64,000 bases of DNA from NCBI RefSeq assembly GCF_001632365.1, contig NW_024468518.1, positions 600,199 through 664,198 of the forward strand. The letters run 5' to 3'. The notes under the pieces were generated by a model. It had not been told where the DNA came from. It did no database searches and worked only from the letters and a program-made list of their open reading frames with translations. The translations under genes were made by a program, and so were the position numbers. The stretch comes from Laetiporus sulphureus 93-53. Lineage: Eukaryota; Basidiomycota; Agaricomycetes; Polyporales; Laetiporaceae. Every line of letters begins with the position of its first letter. Within the stretch, counting starts at the first letter, position 1. This document shows, piece after piece, positions 41,878 to 53,135 of the stretch.

Positions 41878-43450
41878 GATGAGCAGGTAGGATGTGGGGA
41901 GCAAGTGCTGAGAGTGCTCAGGGGGTGGAAGCGGCCGCGAGAAGCTTGAAGCAGGTCTCACAGCGTGGTCGTTGTAGTTGCGGAAGGACTTGTCTCCCAG
42001 AATTTGAGCTTATGCTACACAACGCGGATGCTTTGGACGACATTCTGCCACAATGATCAAAGCCACAGGATCGATCTAATCTTTACCTGGCACAGGCAAT
42101 TGATGGCGGCTCCTTACGAAACTTCATTTGAAAGACAACGCACGTTGAATTCAAGCCAAGCATTACAGCACGGATACCAAAGCGGCGGGCGTTCCGTACA
42201 GCGAGCCCATCTAAGATCAATAATGAACCACAGCTCGATCCGTCAGCTCTTCAGGCCCGTAGAATCATCCCAGGTAATGTACGACACGGAGCGCGACCGG
42301 ATTCAAACATCTTCAAACATCTGCTGCATCGAGTCCCCGTTCTCTGCTCGCTTTGCCTACACACGTTTCGTTTTGAATGCACATGAGGAAGAGGAAACTC
42401 CACAGTCTTCCTGAACGGCGCCGGTGTTCAACTTATCGTTCGGCGTGATGGACGTGACGCCGATTTCGTATGGCTCGTTGGACATTGGCTCGGCAACTGA
42501 GCGGGAGCAGATGCAGCCTGCGGCTGTGGGGGCGCTTGAGAGGCAGAATTGGCTGGTGTTGTTACTTAACTTGTATACGCAGGATGACTTTGTTCAGCCT
42601 TTCGTGCTGCGGCTCGGACATGCCTACCGAAAGGTATGGCATTGCGAGAAACCGTGGCTTTGCCCAGTATAAATCGAGGTTTCCCGAGTATTTAGGAGGA
42701 TAAATGTCTTCGGAAGCTGTAAGATCGCGCTGATGTGAGCTTGCAGGGTGACCGACAGCTTCTGTCTGCTCACCTGCGAGGCCGCCTTGATCGAACCAGC
42801 TGGCGCTGGACTGTCGCCAGAGACGTCGCCTGACTGTTCGTTTCAATTCGCAAGTAACCTGTTGATCGCTTTCTATCAATCAGCGAAGCACTTTTGTTGT
42901 AATCTTTGTTCTTTTGTACGGATTCTTGTCTACATCCTCGCCATCAGATTGGGAGGTGTCGCCCGCTTCTTACTCGAACTTTTGTCAACAGTGGCCTCGT
43001 CGCCGGTCTTCGAAGTACGCGTTATGTGTTTTCCGAAGGCTGTTTTTTTTGGGGCGCGACTTTAGATATCTTTTCCTCAGAAGGCTGGTGTCATTATGCA
43101 TCGTGACGCTTTCCACACATAATAGCGACATACGGTGCCAACCATCGTGCGGGGGAGAGCATGCAGCAGCGACGAGACAGGCGGTGTCGACGTGGCTTGC
43201 GTATGAGCCCACGTTCAAGTTCGACTGTGCTTTTCTACGCAAGGCTTCTGATCTTCGATCGATCCGAACGCGAGCAACGCGATCGACTGTTTCAGCCAGC
43301 CACAGACGCGTCACGCAGGCACACTGCATCTTCATATATCTTGCCCTAGTTCCTGTGCCAATGTTACAGCTGGGAGCCCGAATACCAGTATTGCATCGAC
43401 ATGAGTTCGCGATCGCATTAGCAGGCGGTCTCAGAACCGGAGCCCGCGTA
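41878..43450. other. 1.6-kb spacer with an unrecognised coding-like island
   Basis: Between the DAO gene and the MSH4 stop. Frames near 42424-42660 (plus) read with a natural protein-like composition (ERQNWLVLLLNLYTQDD, FVLRLGHAYRK) and could splice after RK to GDRQLLSAHLRGRLD near 42750, ending at a TGA near 42832. A possible first exon starts MNHSSIRQLFRP near 42223. I do not recognise the family and cannot prove the joins. It may be a small gene or a remnant. The rest is spacer. Confidence 0.3.
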
Positions 43451-46400
43451 TTACAGGGTGTCATGCAGCACTTGAGTGATATCCCTCTGGAAGCGAGCGA
43501 TATAGTCCGCCAATTCTGCATCAGGCAGCGTCGAATGGTCTAGAGCTTGCGTCAATTGAGTCCGGAGCTACATAGCAGCAAGAAGATTCGTGGAGATGAT
43601 CAGCAAGAGAAGCATCACAGCAGCAGCAGTTCAGAGAGATGATGAGCAGTACCCTGAGCAGCGCCTTGCGCCGGATGGCAACCATGTTCGTGTGGCTCTC
43701 TCGCTGTTCACGCTCTTCCATATCGGTCAGATGTTCTGAGACTCGCTTGGCCTCGACGAGCACGTCCTCAGGCAGGTCGGCCAGGCGGGCGAGTTCCAAG
43801 CCTGTCCTCAAGCACGATCCGGTCAGCACGACATCTGCCCTAAGGGAGTTCAGGCAGACCGTAGTGGTTCATATCATCGGGGGCTCCATCGACGATCCTA
43901 GCAAGGTGAGTCGGATGTTCAATCAGCGCAAGGCGGTATGCCGGCTTACTTGTACTGAAAAGTCATCCCGAAGTTGGACGCAGATCGCCGCGTTTTCTGT
44001 AGGCGATCCATATCGCTATATGATAAGCATATGCTCATGTAGACGTGACACGTACCTGGACGGCGAGATGCAAGCTACATCGGAGGAAGAGGTCAGCCAT
44101 CAGCGTAGAACGGTCAATTACTCACTTGACAACGGAGGGTTGGCGCGATAGCGTGATCGCCAGCTCATGGAAATGTCTGTTATGCCTGTATTCATACAGA
44201 ATCTTCAAAAACTGCCGAATTCCCTTACGTTGCAAAGAATACATAGGCCTGCACACGACGTGTCAGCGCAAAGTAATGTTGAGTCACATTGCATTGCTCA
44301 CCTTGATTCTGATGAGTTCCTCTGCTATAGCGTGTGCAATACCGGCTCCTTCTATAGGAGACGTCCCACGCCCAACCTCGTCGATTAGCACGAGGGAGTC
44401 GGCGGTGGCAATTCCTAGCGACCACCAGTTAACGTTAGCAGAGACAAGCTGCGTCAGCCTTGCTTACCTAGAATCATGGCGCACGATGCCATCTCATTGG
44501 CGAAGGTGCTCAAATTCTTCTCGACGTCGTCATCATTACTTAGACGGGTGAGAAGAGCATCATGTAGCCTGGGCAGTAGGGCATGAGGGTACTCAGCTGA
44601 CATTCACATAGATGTCACCACCCTCACCTAAAGCTGCCATATTCTGCTGGGACGAAACATCCACACATTGCCATGATGGTGAGAAGGCCGACTTGCCGAA
44701 GATACGTGCTCTTGCCTAGAGTAACATTTATTGGTGCAGTTCCTATGCGCATGTTGCCAACAGACTGTACCTGACATGCTGATAACATCCGTATACATCA
44801 GTGTACATCAGTTAGAGGACGATCTTGCACACAGACTTTGGACCTTGTATAATCTGGAATGACGATGCCTCGCAGCAGTAGACGTCATTGGGCACGAGCG
44901 TCCCAGCAGCTGTGACTCCTTCCAGCACCGGATGACGGCCAGCTTTGATGGCCAAAGTCCCTGTGAACTCAGGACGCACTATAATAGATTAATATATGTG
45001 CCATTCGTGAAGAAACAAAAATGTATACCATAGTTACGCACTGCGATGAGCCATAAGCTACCAGCGGATGGCATTGCAAAGCTGCAACTCACGGATGGAG
45101 GCATGAGCGAAGGACCACAGCATGTCCACAATTGCAATCGCCTCGGAAGCCTTATAGAGGGCGCCGATGTCAAGTATGATCTCGGCAGTCAGTTCTTGTA
45201 TGATCCTAGTATGAAATTAGATATCAGCGGTTCATCTATTTGGTACGCAAAAACTCCACCTTTCGCTCAAAATCAACGTCTCGTCTAGGGCATCTTTCAT
45301 TCGAGCGTTTCTCTTTTTCTGCAAAGGTGACGTAGCATTATGTCTTATGTCGGACTCTTATAGGCCGCTCACCAACTCCAAACTGGAAAACAGCCAACGC
45401 CCTTTGTGTTGCACCACGCTCAGGAACCCCCGCGGCAGCTCTCCTTCGAGGTCGGCTTTCTTCAGCGCAAAGACAAACCCTGAGTCCTGGTAGACGAGCG
45501 TGAACGGGAGGTTGTGCTGCTCAGAGAGCTCGCGGTTCAGCGTGAAGATGTCTCCAACGTTTTCCTTGTATGTCTCCCGGGCGACGTCGAGCAGGCGATT
45601 GTAGTTTGCCTGCAAGTGCATATATCAAAATACAACGATGGAGAATCATCGTGGACGTACTTTGACAGCATATACACGAGAATTGACGGCTTCTAGCCCT
45701 CCCTGTTCAATTCTGTCAAACCAAATTAACAGTGGTCTGCAAGCTACTTACCTTTGCTGAAATGGCTTGGTCATTGAGACTGCTGGCGATGAGCTCCGCA
45801 ATCTTGGCGAGCCTCGTGTCAGAGATCATCTATGAAATAAGTCAATAACATCACCAACATGGGATGAGTTGTGACTTACATCCACTATTACTCTAAGCAA
45901 CTGGGACCGGCTCCCCTCCATAGCTTTCGCGAGAAGCGGAATGTTCTTCACAACATTACGGAGATTCAACATCTGCGTCACTCGCGCAGCCGCTGGCTTT
46001 GCGGTACTCATCACTCGCGCTTCGGATGCAACCAACTTTGACTCTTTAAGAGATGGGCATGAAAACCAAGATACGCATACATACTGAGGAAATTAACTTG
46101 TCAAGGTCAAGCTTGTTAAGCATCTTGAGCGCATTCTTTACTTCATTGAAACGATCCTCATTTTGAACAAGTTCTGCGGCTACCATCAGAATTCGGTCTG
46201 GCCCCAAAGATTGGTCCGCACCTTCAACGACATCCAGTCGCGCTTCAAGAGAGGACTGGACTAGCGGGGAATAAGTGGAGCAATGCGAGGCAAGTCCCAG
46301 ATGCGCCTACCGGATATAGGTGATAAGACGTTTACGCGCAATAGTCGCGCACCCATAGCGGTGAAGGTATGGTTGAGCATACTGCGTACGAGAAGAGAAT

Positions 46401-47325
46401 TAGTGATGCATATAGTGAGTCGGAGGGCGCATATACCCGAACAGCGAGTGAGAAGACCTCTTGTGCGAAATGTTACCGATGAGTTCGAGATTACGCGCCG
46501 TCTCTGGATCTATCATCATTGTTCCTTCCACTTGGACGTATCGGATCATAAGTGAAGTAGCCGCAAATCGTATGTTCAACTTTGCTTCGGCATGTTTGAA
46601 CAGTGCACTTGCTGCTGATAGTGCATAATACCTGCTCACAAGGCTTGAATTACAGTATCTGCAGTTGAAATGCGCATATACCCACTTGGTGGAGACTGCC
46701 ACCAGCGTAGCTGCTCTCTCCTCGTCATCAACAGTAAGCTGATCCACAAAATCGAGACCTACAGAACCGTCGTTAAAGAGAGTTGACATGTAGAAATGTT
46801 CATATGTACCTGCGCTCTCGTTCCAATACTTGCGAAGAACTGGTTCGACCGGGACATCAAACTCTTCCATGAGGCATTGGACCAGGACAGAGGTAGTCGA
46901 GGGTTTCTTTCCACCAGAGGCGAGAGAAATGTCTGAAACAGACAAGAAAGTGTCCGGCACGAGTATGAGAGAAGGAGAACGCAAGTGAAGCTGGTGCAAA
47001 GTCTTGATGTATGTTGGACTATCCGCTAGCTACAATATGGATTCAGCATCGGCGGACTACATCAGCAGAACCGACGCAGAAGACGACACACTTGTATCAG
47101 AAGCACTCTTCCTGTGTCCTTGTCTAGCGCAGCGAGACCCACCTCCCGCGCGACACCGCGTCCCTCAAGCACGGCGACAACATAGCTTGGGTCGTGCTTC
47201 GAAGAGGCTGCGGTCTGAGGACGCGCAGTAGTGGGACGAGACTGCGCAGTCCAGCCGCGCGACATACTCGTCACCGGACGGGAAGAAGAGGGGTGTGCTG
47301 AGAAGGTAGTGTAGGGGGCAGACAT
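43451..47325 (-). CDS. MSH4: Meiotic MutS homologue MSH4
   Basis: MSH4 pairs with MSH5 to stabilise crossover intermediates in meiosis; it does not act in mismatch repair. Start at 47325 with a Ser/Thr-rich N-terminus ([17 protein letters not shown]). It lacks the mismatch-reading MutS domain I, as expected. Domain II/III blocks include [14 protein letters not shown] sequence, [39 protein letters not shown] joined across introns, and LREVILDM-like SQLLRVIVD. The clamp region contains [24 protein letters not shown]. In the ATPase domain the Walker A loop [13 protein letters not shown] is assembled from three exons, including an 8-base exon at 44771-44778. Walker B is [17 protein letters not shown]. 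The last exon ends ITQVLHDTL at 43451. More than a dozen exons. Confidence 0.93.
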
Positions 47326-47670
47326 GTTCAAAACGTCGTGGTACAGAAGAGAGCACAAGCTTTGAGGTGGAAGGCTTTGTAGGTCTGTCCACGTGCACCG
47401 ACGCGCTTGTGGCTGAAGCCGATCGCGTTTGATGGCGTGAAGTGAGCATAACTTAAGGGGACACGCATGAGTCGTTGACACACAGGCCTGATGGCCAGAA
47501 ATGTTATTGAAGTCGTTCGCTCGGAACACACCTACACGCATTCTCAGCACCGTATATACACCTGCAAGTTTGGACTTAGGCTGATAACGAGTCGGCGAAC
47601 CTTACAACTGTTGGAGAAGACCTCGGGTACCGCTTGCACAGTCGAGTAACTGCATCATCAGTCTGTACTA

Positions 47671-49421
47671 TTAAATATCGAGTACACCGTCCTCCTGATG
47701 ACCAACGTAACAGCCCAGAGCATCGCTCCATACATACTCGTGCGCCAACACCTTGGTCAATATGTGATATGCCTCGATGTCCGCAAACGGCACGTTGGTC
47801 CTTGGGTCGCGATATCGTGCTGGCCTGCCGGTAATCGAACAGGTCTGGGTTGGTCGAGCTTACGAGATGTTCAATTAATTCTGGAGCACGTAGCGAGAGA
47901 ATGGGATACATACTGTATGGCCGGCCTTTGGAGACGTACACTCGGAGTTCATCCCAGTTAACGTTCTCACCAAACATGGCCTTCATCGTACTGAGCCACG
48001 ACGGACGAGAGCTCTTTTCGGACTGATTAGCTTCATGAACGACATAGTTCTTCATCACTGTCTCTATGCGTTCTTGCTTCTCTGGCTCTTGTGGCAGCGG
48101 AGGTAGATATGGCTGGTAAGTATAGGCGGACTGTGGATGAGAGGACATCGGAGAGCCCGCATAGTAATGCATCGCAGACGAGGCAGATGGATGGAAATAT
48201 GGCGGAGTAGCAGCAGCAGATCCAGGGGCAAGGCCGGACGGATGGAAGTATGATGGAGCACCAGAAGTAGCAGCAGATGACGAGGCAGACGGGTGGAAGG
48301 AAGGTGGAGCAGCAGAAGCACTACTCGAGGATGAGCCAGATGGATGAACATATGATGAAGGGCCAGCTGTACTGTCGGAAGACACGTTGCTATAATGTGG
48401 ATATGTCTGTGCATACCCATAAGAAGGACGTGGTGCCAGTGGCCGAAGCGCGGTGCTTGTGGAATGCGCAGGAGGAGGAGGCTCGACTACCACTTTAACC
48501 TCCTCTGACTTGCTGATCCACCGCAGCAATGGACCCTGTACTGTCATACGCACCAATCGCGCTTTCTTGCGCTTCTCCTCCTCCATGCTCAGATAGTCTC
48601 GGTGCTCGATAGTATTCCCCTCCTCCATGTCCAGCGCACGAGCGATCAGCTCAACCTGAGTTGGTGGCCGTGTCTTGACCTTGGCTTTCTTCGGCAAGGC
48701 AGACTGCATGGACGGTAAGCATGCGGTCGGGTTGACGGTTTATCAGAGAATTACCTTCTTCTCCTCTGCATCCTTCATTCTGCTGACGGTCGCAGATGTG
48801 CTCAACATGGTATGACTTCGCTGACTATGCCGCTTCGCCTTCTCCACGATCTCACCTGTCTCTGCATCGATGGCAGGCCCCAGCGAGACTCGCCTATTTG
48901 CTTTAGGCGTATTCATATGCGTGCTTGCCAAAGGCTCGTTCTGAGGATTGAAAGTGGCCTTCTGCCGCGCATGGGCGGCCGCAGTCACTTTGTCGAGTTT
49001 CGTGCGAGCTGCCTGGTTGAAGGTTGGAACAATCGTAGCCTCAGCGTCGACGTACGCACCTTCTGCACAGATCGCTCTTCATGTATGATCATCTTCTCTG
49101 CAGCATAGTCTACATCCTCCTGGTTCGCCTCTTCATCCGTACTCTCGAAGTCTGATTCAAACGCATCTTCCTCATCTATCCTTGCCTAGAGGGTCAGACG
49201 TGAGCTAGTTCTGCCAGTGCAACATGGCTTACCTTTCTCAATGACAAAATCCACGTCCCCCTCGATGTCCATTCCTACTTCTTCAGCGCGGAACTCTGCT
49301 AACGCAGCCTCCATCCTGAGATATGCTCAGTGGATTGGACTCCAAGTAACGCAGCTCAACGTACTCACCGATTGCCAGCGGTACTTCGTTTGGGCCTTCG
49401 CATTACAAGAGAGTCCTCCAT
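47671..49421 (-). CDS. VPS72: SWR1-complex subunit VPS72/SWC2 (YL1)
   Basis: Histone chaperone subunit that delivers H2A.Z-H2B to the SWR1 remodeller. The first exon (start 49421) reads MEDSLVMRRPKRSTAGNR and joins MEAALAEFRAEEVGMDIEGD, the YL1 N-terminal signature, followed by the acidic H2A.Z-binding stretch (RIDEEDAFESDFESTDEE). A basic region follows (PPTQVELIARALDMEE, LSMEEEKRKKARL). The YL1 C-terminal domain is recovered after a 55-base intron with an AAG acceptor: WDELRVYVSKGRPYT joins RPTQTCSITGRPARYRDPRT, then AYHILTKVLAHEYVWS and GVLDI, stop at 47671. A Ser/Ala/Pro insert with four FHPS-type repeats (48155-48361) separates the two halves. The join at 47860-47920 is inferred from frame and family. 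Confidence 0.92.
48155..48361 (-). repeat. FHPSxS protein repeats within VPS72
   Basis: Four tandem units of about 17 residues with the core (F/Y)HPS(A/G), separated by Ser/Ala runs, coded at 48155-48361. Probably a disordered linker that expanded by slippage; not known from yeast SWC2. Confidence 0.7.
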
Positions 49422-49606
49422 GTCTGCTAAGATGGTTGATTTAGCGAGAATCGAGTTTGCAAAATCCAGACCAAACCGCGAGGAAAGAGGAGGAGGAAGC
49501 AACGCCAGGTTGTTGATCGCTAAGTTTGGAATCTCAGATGCGATCAGGTCAATAAGCTCAAACAAGGTACAGAAACGTGAGTTGCACCACCGCGAACACA
49601 GCGACG

Positions 49607-50269
49607 ATGCCTCGCAAGCCAAAGACAATCCCAGGGCCCTCCAGGCTGTCCAAAATTCTCGCCAACCTGAAGAAGGGGCCGCACCCACAATTGAGTGCTG
49701 TCACGGGCCTCAAGCTTACTCTGGCGTTCCGGAACGACCATTTCGGGGCGAGGTATGTCTGAACATCCCGCTTCCAGTTGTACGCGAGTGCGTATACGCA
49801 GTCTAATGTCTCCGTTTTCGCCGTGTAGGCATTTCGTAAAGGAGGACCTTCCGCGAATTCGCTATGCCAACCCGGACCTAAATATTAAGGTGACAAAACT
49901 TCGCAAAACTCCGGAGGAGAGATGGGATCCAGAGATGCAGGTTGAGCTTCGTGAGTAGTGGCCCCCGCTTCTCATGTATAGCGATCTCTCTTGACACTTC
50001 AACTCTGTTCTACCACCATGCCTCCGAACACTATAGGCGACGGGACTATTAGGACAGTAAATATGCAGGGAAAATGGTCCTCCGCTATATTCGAGGAGCT
50101 CATGGAGATGGGAGGCGGCGATGCATGGCAAAAGTGGAAGGAGGACAGGATTGTCGCTGGTCTTCCTATCGTGGACCTTCCAGTCGCTGCAACAAAACCA
50201 AAGACCCAGACAGCCCCCACTCCTCTGATTCACCCGGGCAAAACTGGTGCTGCTGCAGTTCTTCCATAG
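49607..50269 (+). CDS. Mitochondrial ribosomal protein, Mrp49/L51-S25-CI-B8 fold
   Basis: Small basic protein. Start at 49607 (MPRKPKTIPGPSRLSKILAN). The domain has LTLAFRNDHFGAR joined to HFVKEDLPRIRYANPDLNIKV, KTPEERWDPEMQVEL joined to DGTIRTVNMQGKWSSAIFEEL. This is the thioredoxin-like L51/S25/CI-B8 domain shared by mitoribosomal proteins and complex I subunit B8. The extra C-terminus and this sequence pattern fit fungal Mrp49 (mL61) better than the complex I subunit. Three exons; the two introns split Arg codons. It is divergent from VPS72 with only 185 bases between start codons. Confidence 0.82.
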
Positions 50270-50370
50270 GGTGTCATGTATCATCATTATTCGCGCACTT
50301 ATGACATGCTCTAGTATGCGCGAATAGCTCATGCAATAGGTGAGGCATCGCACAACCGAGTCAATTACTA

Positions 50371-51492
50371 TCATACAATCCATGGTGACTTCTCAAACCG
50401 CCAACCAGCCTGCAACCCATATCAGGAGCCCTATGCCAACCAATAATGCTGCTATATCATCTAGAAATATGGCGCCAATTTGCAGATATGCCATCCCATT
50501 GGTGATGATTGATGGGATTGGCGGAGGAAGATGGGGAAGTGCGAGAGCGAGCAGCATTGGCGGTTGCGGCGTATTCTAACGAAGATCATTCAGTTCTGAA
50601 TGTTAGTACGCAGCACATGATGGGCTCACCGTTTTGGATAGGATGCGCCATGAATGCAGGACTAATGCTAGAGCACTTAGTGCCCAAAAGAAAGGCTACA
50701 AGGGATCAGGCAATCGCCCATGAGAACATGAGAAGTATAAATAAGACATACTACAGTCTGCACTCCCCAGCCCTCTCCGGGGCTCTTCCAACCCAACTCT
50801 GCCCATCGTCCCCAGAAGTTCCCTGATGTCGCGTCGTGAGTTTGTGACTCGTACTTCTCTGGCTCCTTCCACAGCACGAAGTATGCGAGCAATGCCCAAG
50901 CCGCGAGCAGGTGAATGAGAGGGATCATTTTCTGAAGACGAGTCTTCGGCTTGACCATCGCAGCTTTTTCGGCTGGTATCCGCGGCGTATTGCCAGGCTG
51001 TACAAGGCTTGACATCATAGCAGCGAAGGGATCTTCGCCAAGCTGAGGCAGCGACGGCGAGGCCCCAACGCCAGTCAGCATCTCTTGCAACTGTCTCAAC
51101 TGCTCCTCCTGCACTGGATTTGGTTGCGCATTCGCAGATTGCTGCATTCTCGGGGACGATGACACAGTGGCACGAGGACTCGCAGTCTGAGACGGACGCG
51201 GGATGCGGGAAGCACGCGCATTACTCGTAGCGGCGGAAGGAGCTGGGAGATCAGATTGCTCCCCTATGAACGTTTCGACATTTGTTATGTTTGGTGACGG
51301 CGCGAGCGGCCGGTCTGTGTGCTGAAGTGAGCACGTCCGCTGGAAGCGCATGGATCGTGCAGACGCACCTTCGTTCAAATACGCGGAGGCATCCTCGCCC
51401 CTTGCTGACGATGTGAGTTTTGCGAGGCGGTCACCGCCGCGGCTGAGAATTGCCTTTCGTCGCGCCTCTGCTCTTGCTGCCGCGGAAGACAT
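50371..51492 (-). CDS. GET2: GET complex subunit GET2 (tail-anchored protein receptor)
   Basis: ER membrane receptor subunit that docks the Get3 ATPase carrying tail-anchored proteins. The start at 51492 gives SSAAARAEARRKAILSRGGD, the basic Get3-binding N-terminus, followed by RLAKLTSSARGED as in GET2/CAML proteins. A Ser/Pro-rich linker and a Gln-rich helix (EEQLRQLQEMLTGVGASPS) follow. Helix 1 is IPLIHLLAAWALLAYFVLW. After an intron the last exon holds two more helices (MAYLQIGAIFLDDIAALLVG and GLLIWVAGWRF) and ends at 50371. The middle join is inferred, so the second helix boundaries are approximate. It converges with the Mrp49-like gene, 101 bases apart. Confidence 0.82.
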
Positions 51493-51629
51493 GGTGGTAG
51501 GGCGTATCGTGTTTCGCGTGCCACAGCAGCCTGAGTGGACACGTCTGAACACGTGCGCGGCTTGCAGCCTTCAATACATCTTGCACTGCCGCCAACACTG
51601 CTTCATCGCGTGGTCTCATAATACCTATC

Positions 51630-52984
51630 ATGTCGCGTCAGGACAAGGCAATAACAGAGAGGCATGCGAAGCAGTTGAGAGAAATGCTGAAGAGGCCAGA
51701 TAACAAGGTTTGCGCAGACTGCAAAAGAAACGGTATGCAATTGTCATTGTGATGCTGGTGCGTGCTGACAGTCCAATGCAGACCCTCGATGGGCATCATG
51801 GAACATGTACGTGATACACTCATTATGGCTGATGTTGTCTTGACTGACCTCTGTTCAGCGGAGTGTTCCTCTGCATCCGTTGTTCTGGCATTCATCGATC
51901 CATGGGCACGCACATTAGCAGAATCAAGTCAGTAGATCTTGACATCTGGACACCAGAACAGATGGAAGTGAGTCTTCTGTGTTATTTATCACAATCTTCT
52001 CGTTCACACGTGTGCCGTTCAGTCTATCCAGAAGTGGGGAAATCGTCTAGCTAACCTGTACTGGGAGGCACATTTGAAGCCAGGGCATATCCCAGCCGAT
52101 CAGTATGTGGCTTTTGAAACAACTAATCTACGTCCGATGCTTATCGTCCTTGCAGCAAGATGGAGTCCTTCATCCGCTCCAAGTACGAGTCTCGGCGATG
52201 GGCCATGGAGGGCCCACCGCCGTCCGATCCGTCATCACTTGAGTCACAGGCTCCTTCCACTCCGGTCCATACCCCGGCTGCTGCTGCTGCTGCTGCTGTG
52301 CAGACTCCGCCAGCTCCTCGCACATCGACGCCCGTAGAATCTAAGATCACCGCGACCGCATCTAGGTTATCGTCCATCAGCGTCAGCCGTCAGCCACAAC
52401 CTCACCAACTACTCTCCGCGAGCGTCGCCAACCGCTCACATCAGGCACAGACTGCCCCACCAGCACAGGCACAGTCACAGGCTCCCGCAGCTACGCACGA
52501 GCTGTTCTCGCTCGACTTCCATGCGCCTGCAGCTCCGCCTTCCCAACCCGAAGCGGAGGCAGCTCCAGCGAAGAAGGATGCCAAACAGGACATCCTCTCA
52601 CTATATTCCAAGGCGACCTCGCCGGCAGTCCCGTCGGCGGCCTTTGGCCAGTTCACGTCTGTGCAGGCTGCCTGGGGCGCGTTCGATGTGCAGGCTGCTC
52701 AGCAGACGGCAGCATCGCCGGTCACGAGCATGACTGGGACGACGGGCGTGGGTATGTGGGGCACAAGCTCGGGGTGGACAGGCGCGCCTGCGGCCGCCGC
52801 ACAGCCGAGTATCTGGTCATCTCCCGCTTCGCAGCCGGCGATGTCTCAGCAGAGCTTGTTCACCACAAGCGACGTGTGGGGATCTAGCGGTGGAGGTACC
52901 GCTGCCGAAGGTCACATGTTTAGCTCATCAGTGAAGCAGAAGAAGGACGATGCGTTCGGGGATATATGGGGCGGGTTCAAATGA
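51630..52984 (+). CDS. Arf GTPase-activating protein (Age2/SMAP type)
   Basis: Stimulates GTP hydrolysis by Arf on Golgi and endosomal membranes. The N-terminal ArfGAP zinc finger has [21 protein letters not shown] and [16 protein letters not shown], giving C-x2-C-x16-C-x2-C with the arginine finger in [41 protein letters not shown] completes the domain. The rest is a Pro/Ala/Gln-rich tail with LFSLDFHAP (a clathrin-box-like hydrophobic motif) and DIWGGFK at the end. Four introns fall in the GAP domain; the tail is one exon. The start at 51630 lies only 137 bases from the GET2 start on the other strand. Confidence 0.9.
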
Positions 52985-53135
52985 CGATCATATGCAGCTA
53001 AGATGTAGTACATTTTGTGCAAACTGGTAGTCACGCGCGTCAGTGATAGATCAGTGCAGGACTTTGGAATATAGTGTTCGGATAATACATCGTAGACATC
53101 TACTGCTTCTCCCTTTCACCGACAGTCCTATAACG

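Noticed and set aside
42914..43543. 209-codon plus frame overlapping the 3' end of MSH4
   Set aside because: Antisense to the last MSH4 exon, with Arg/Cys/Ser-rich shadow composition.
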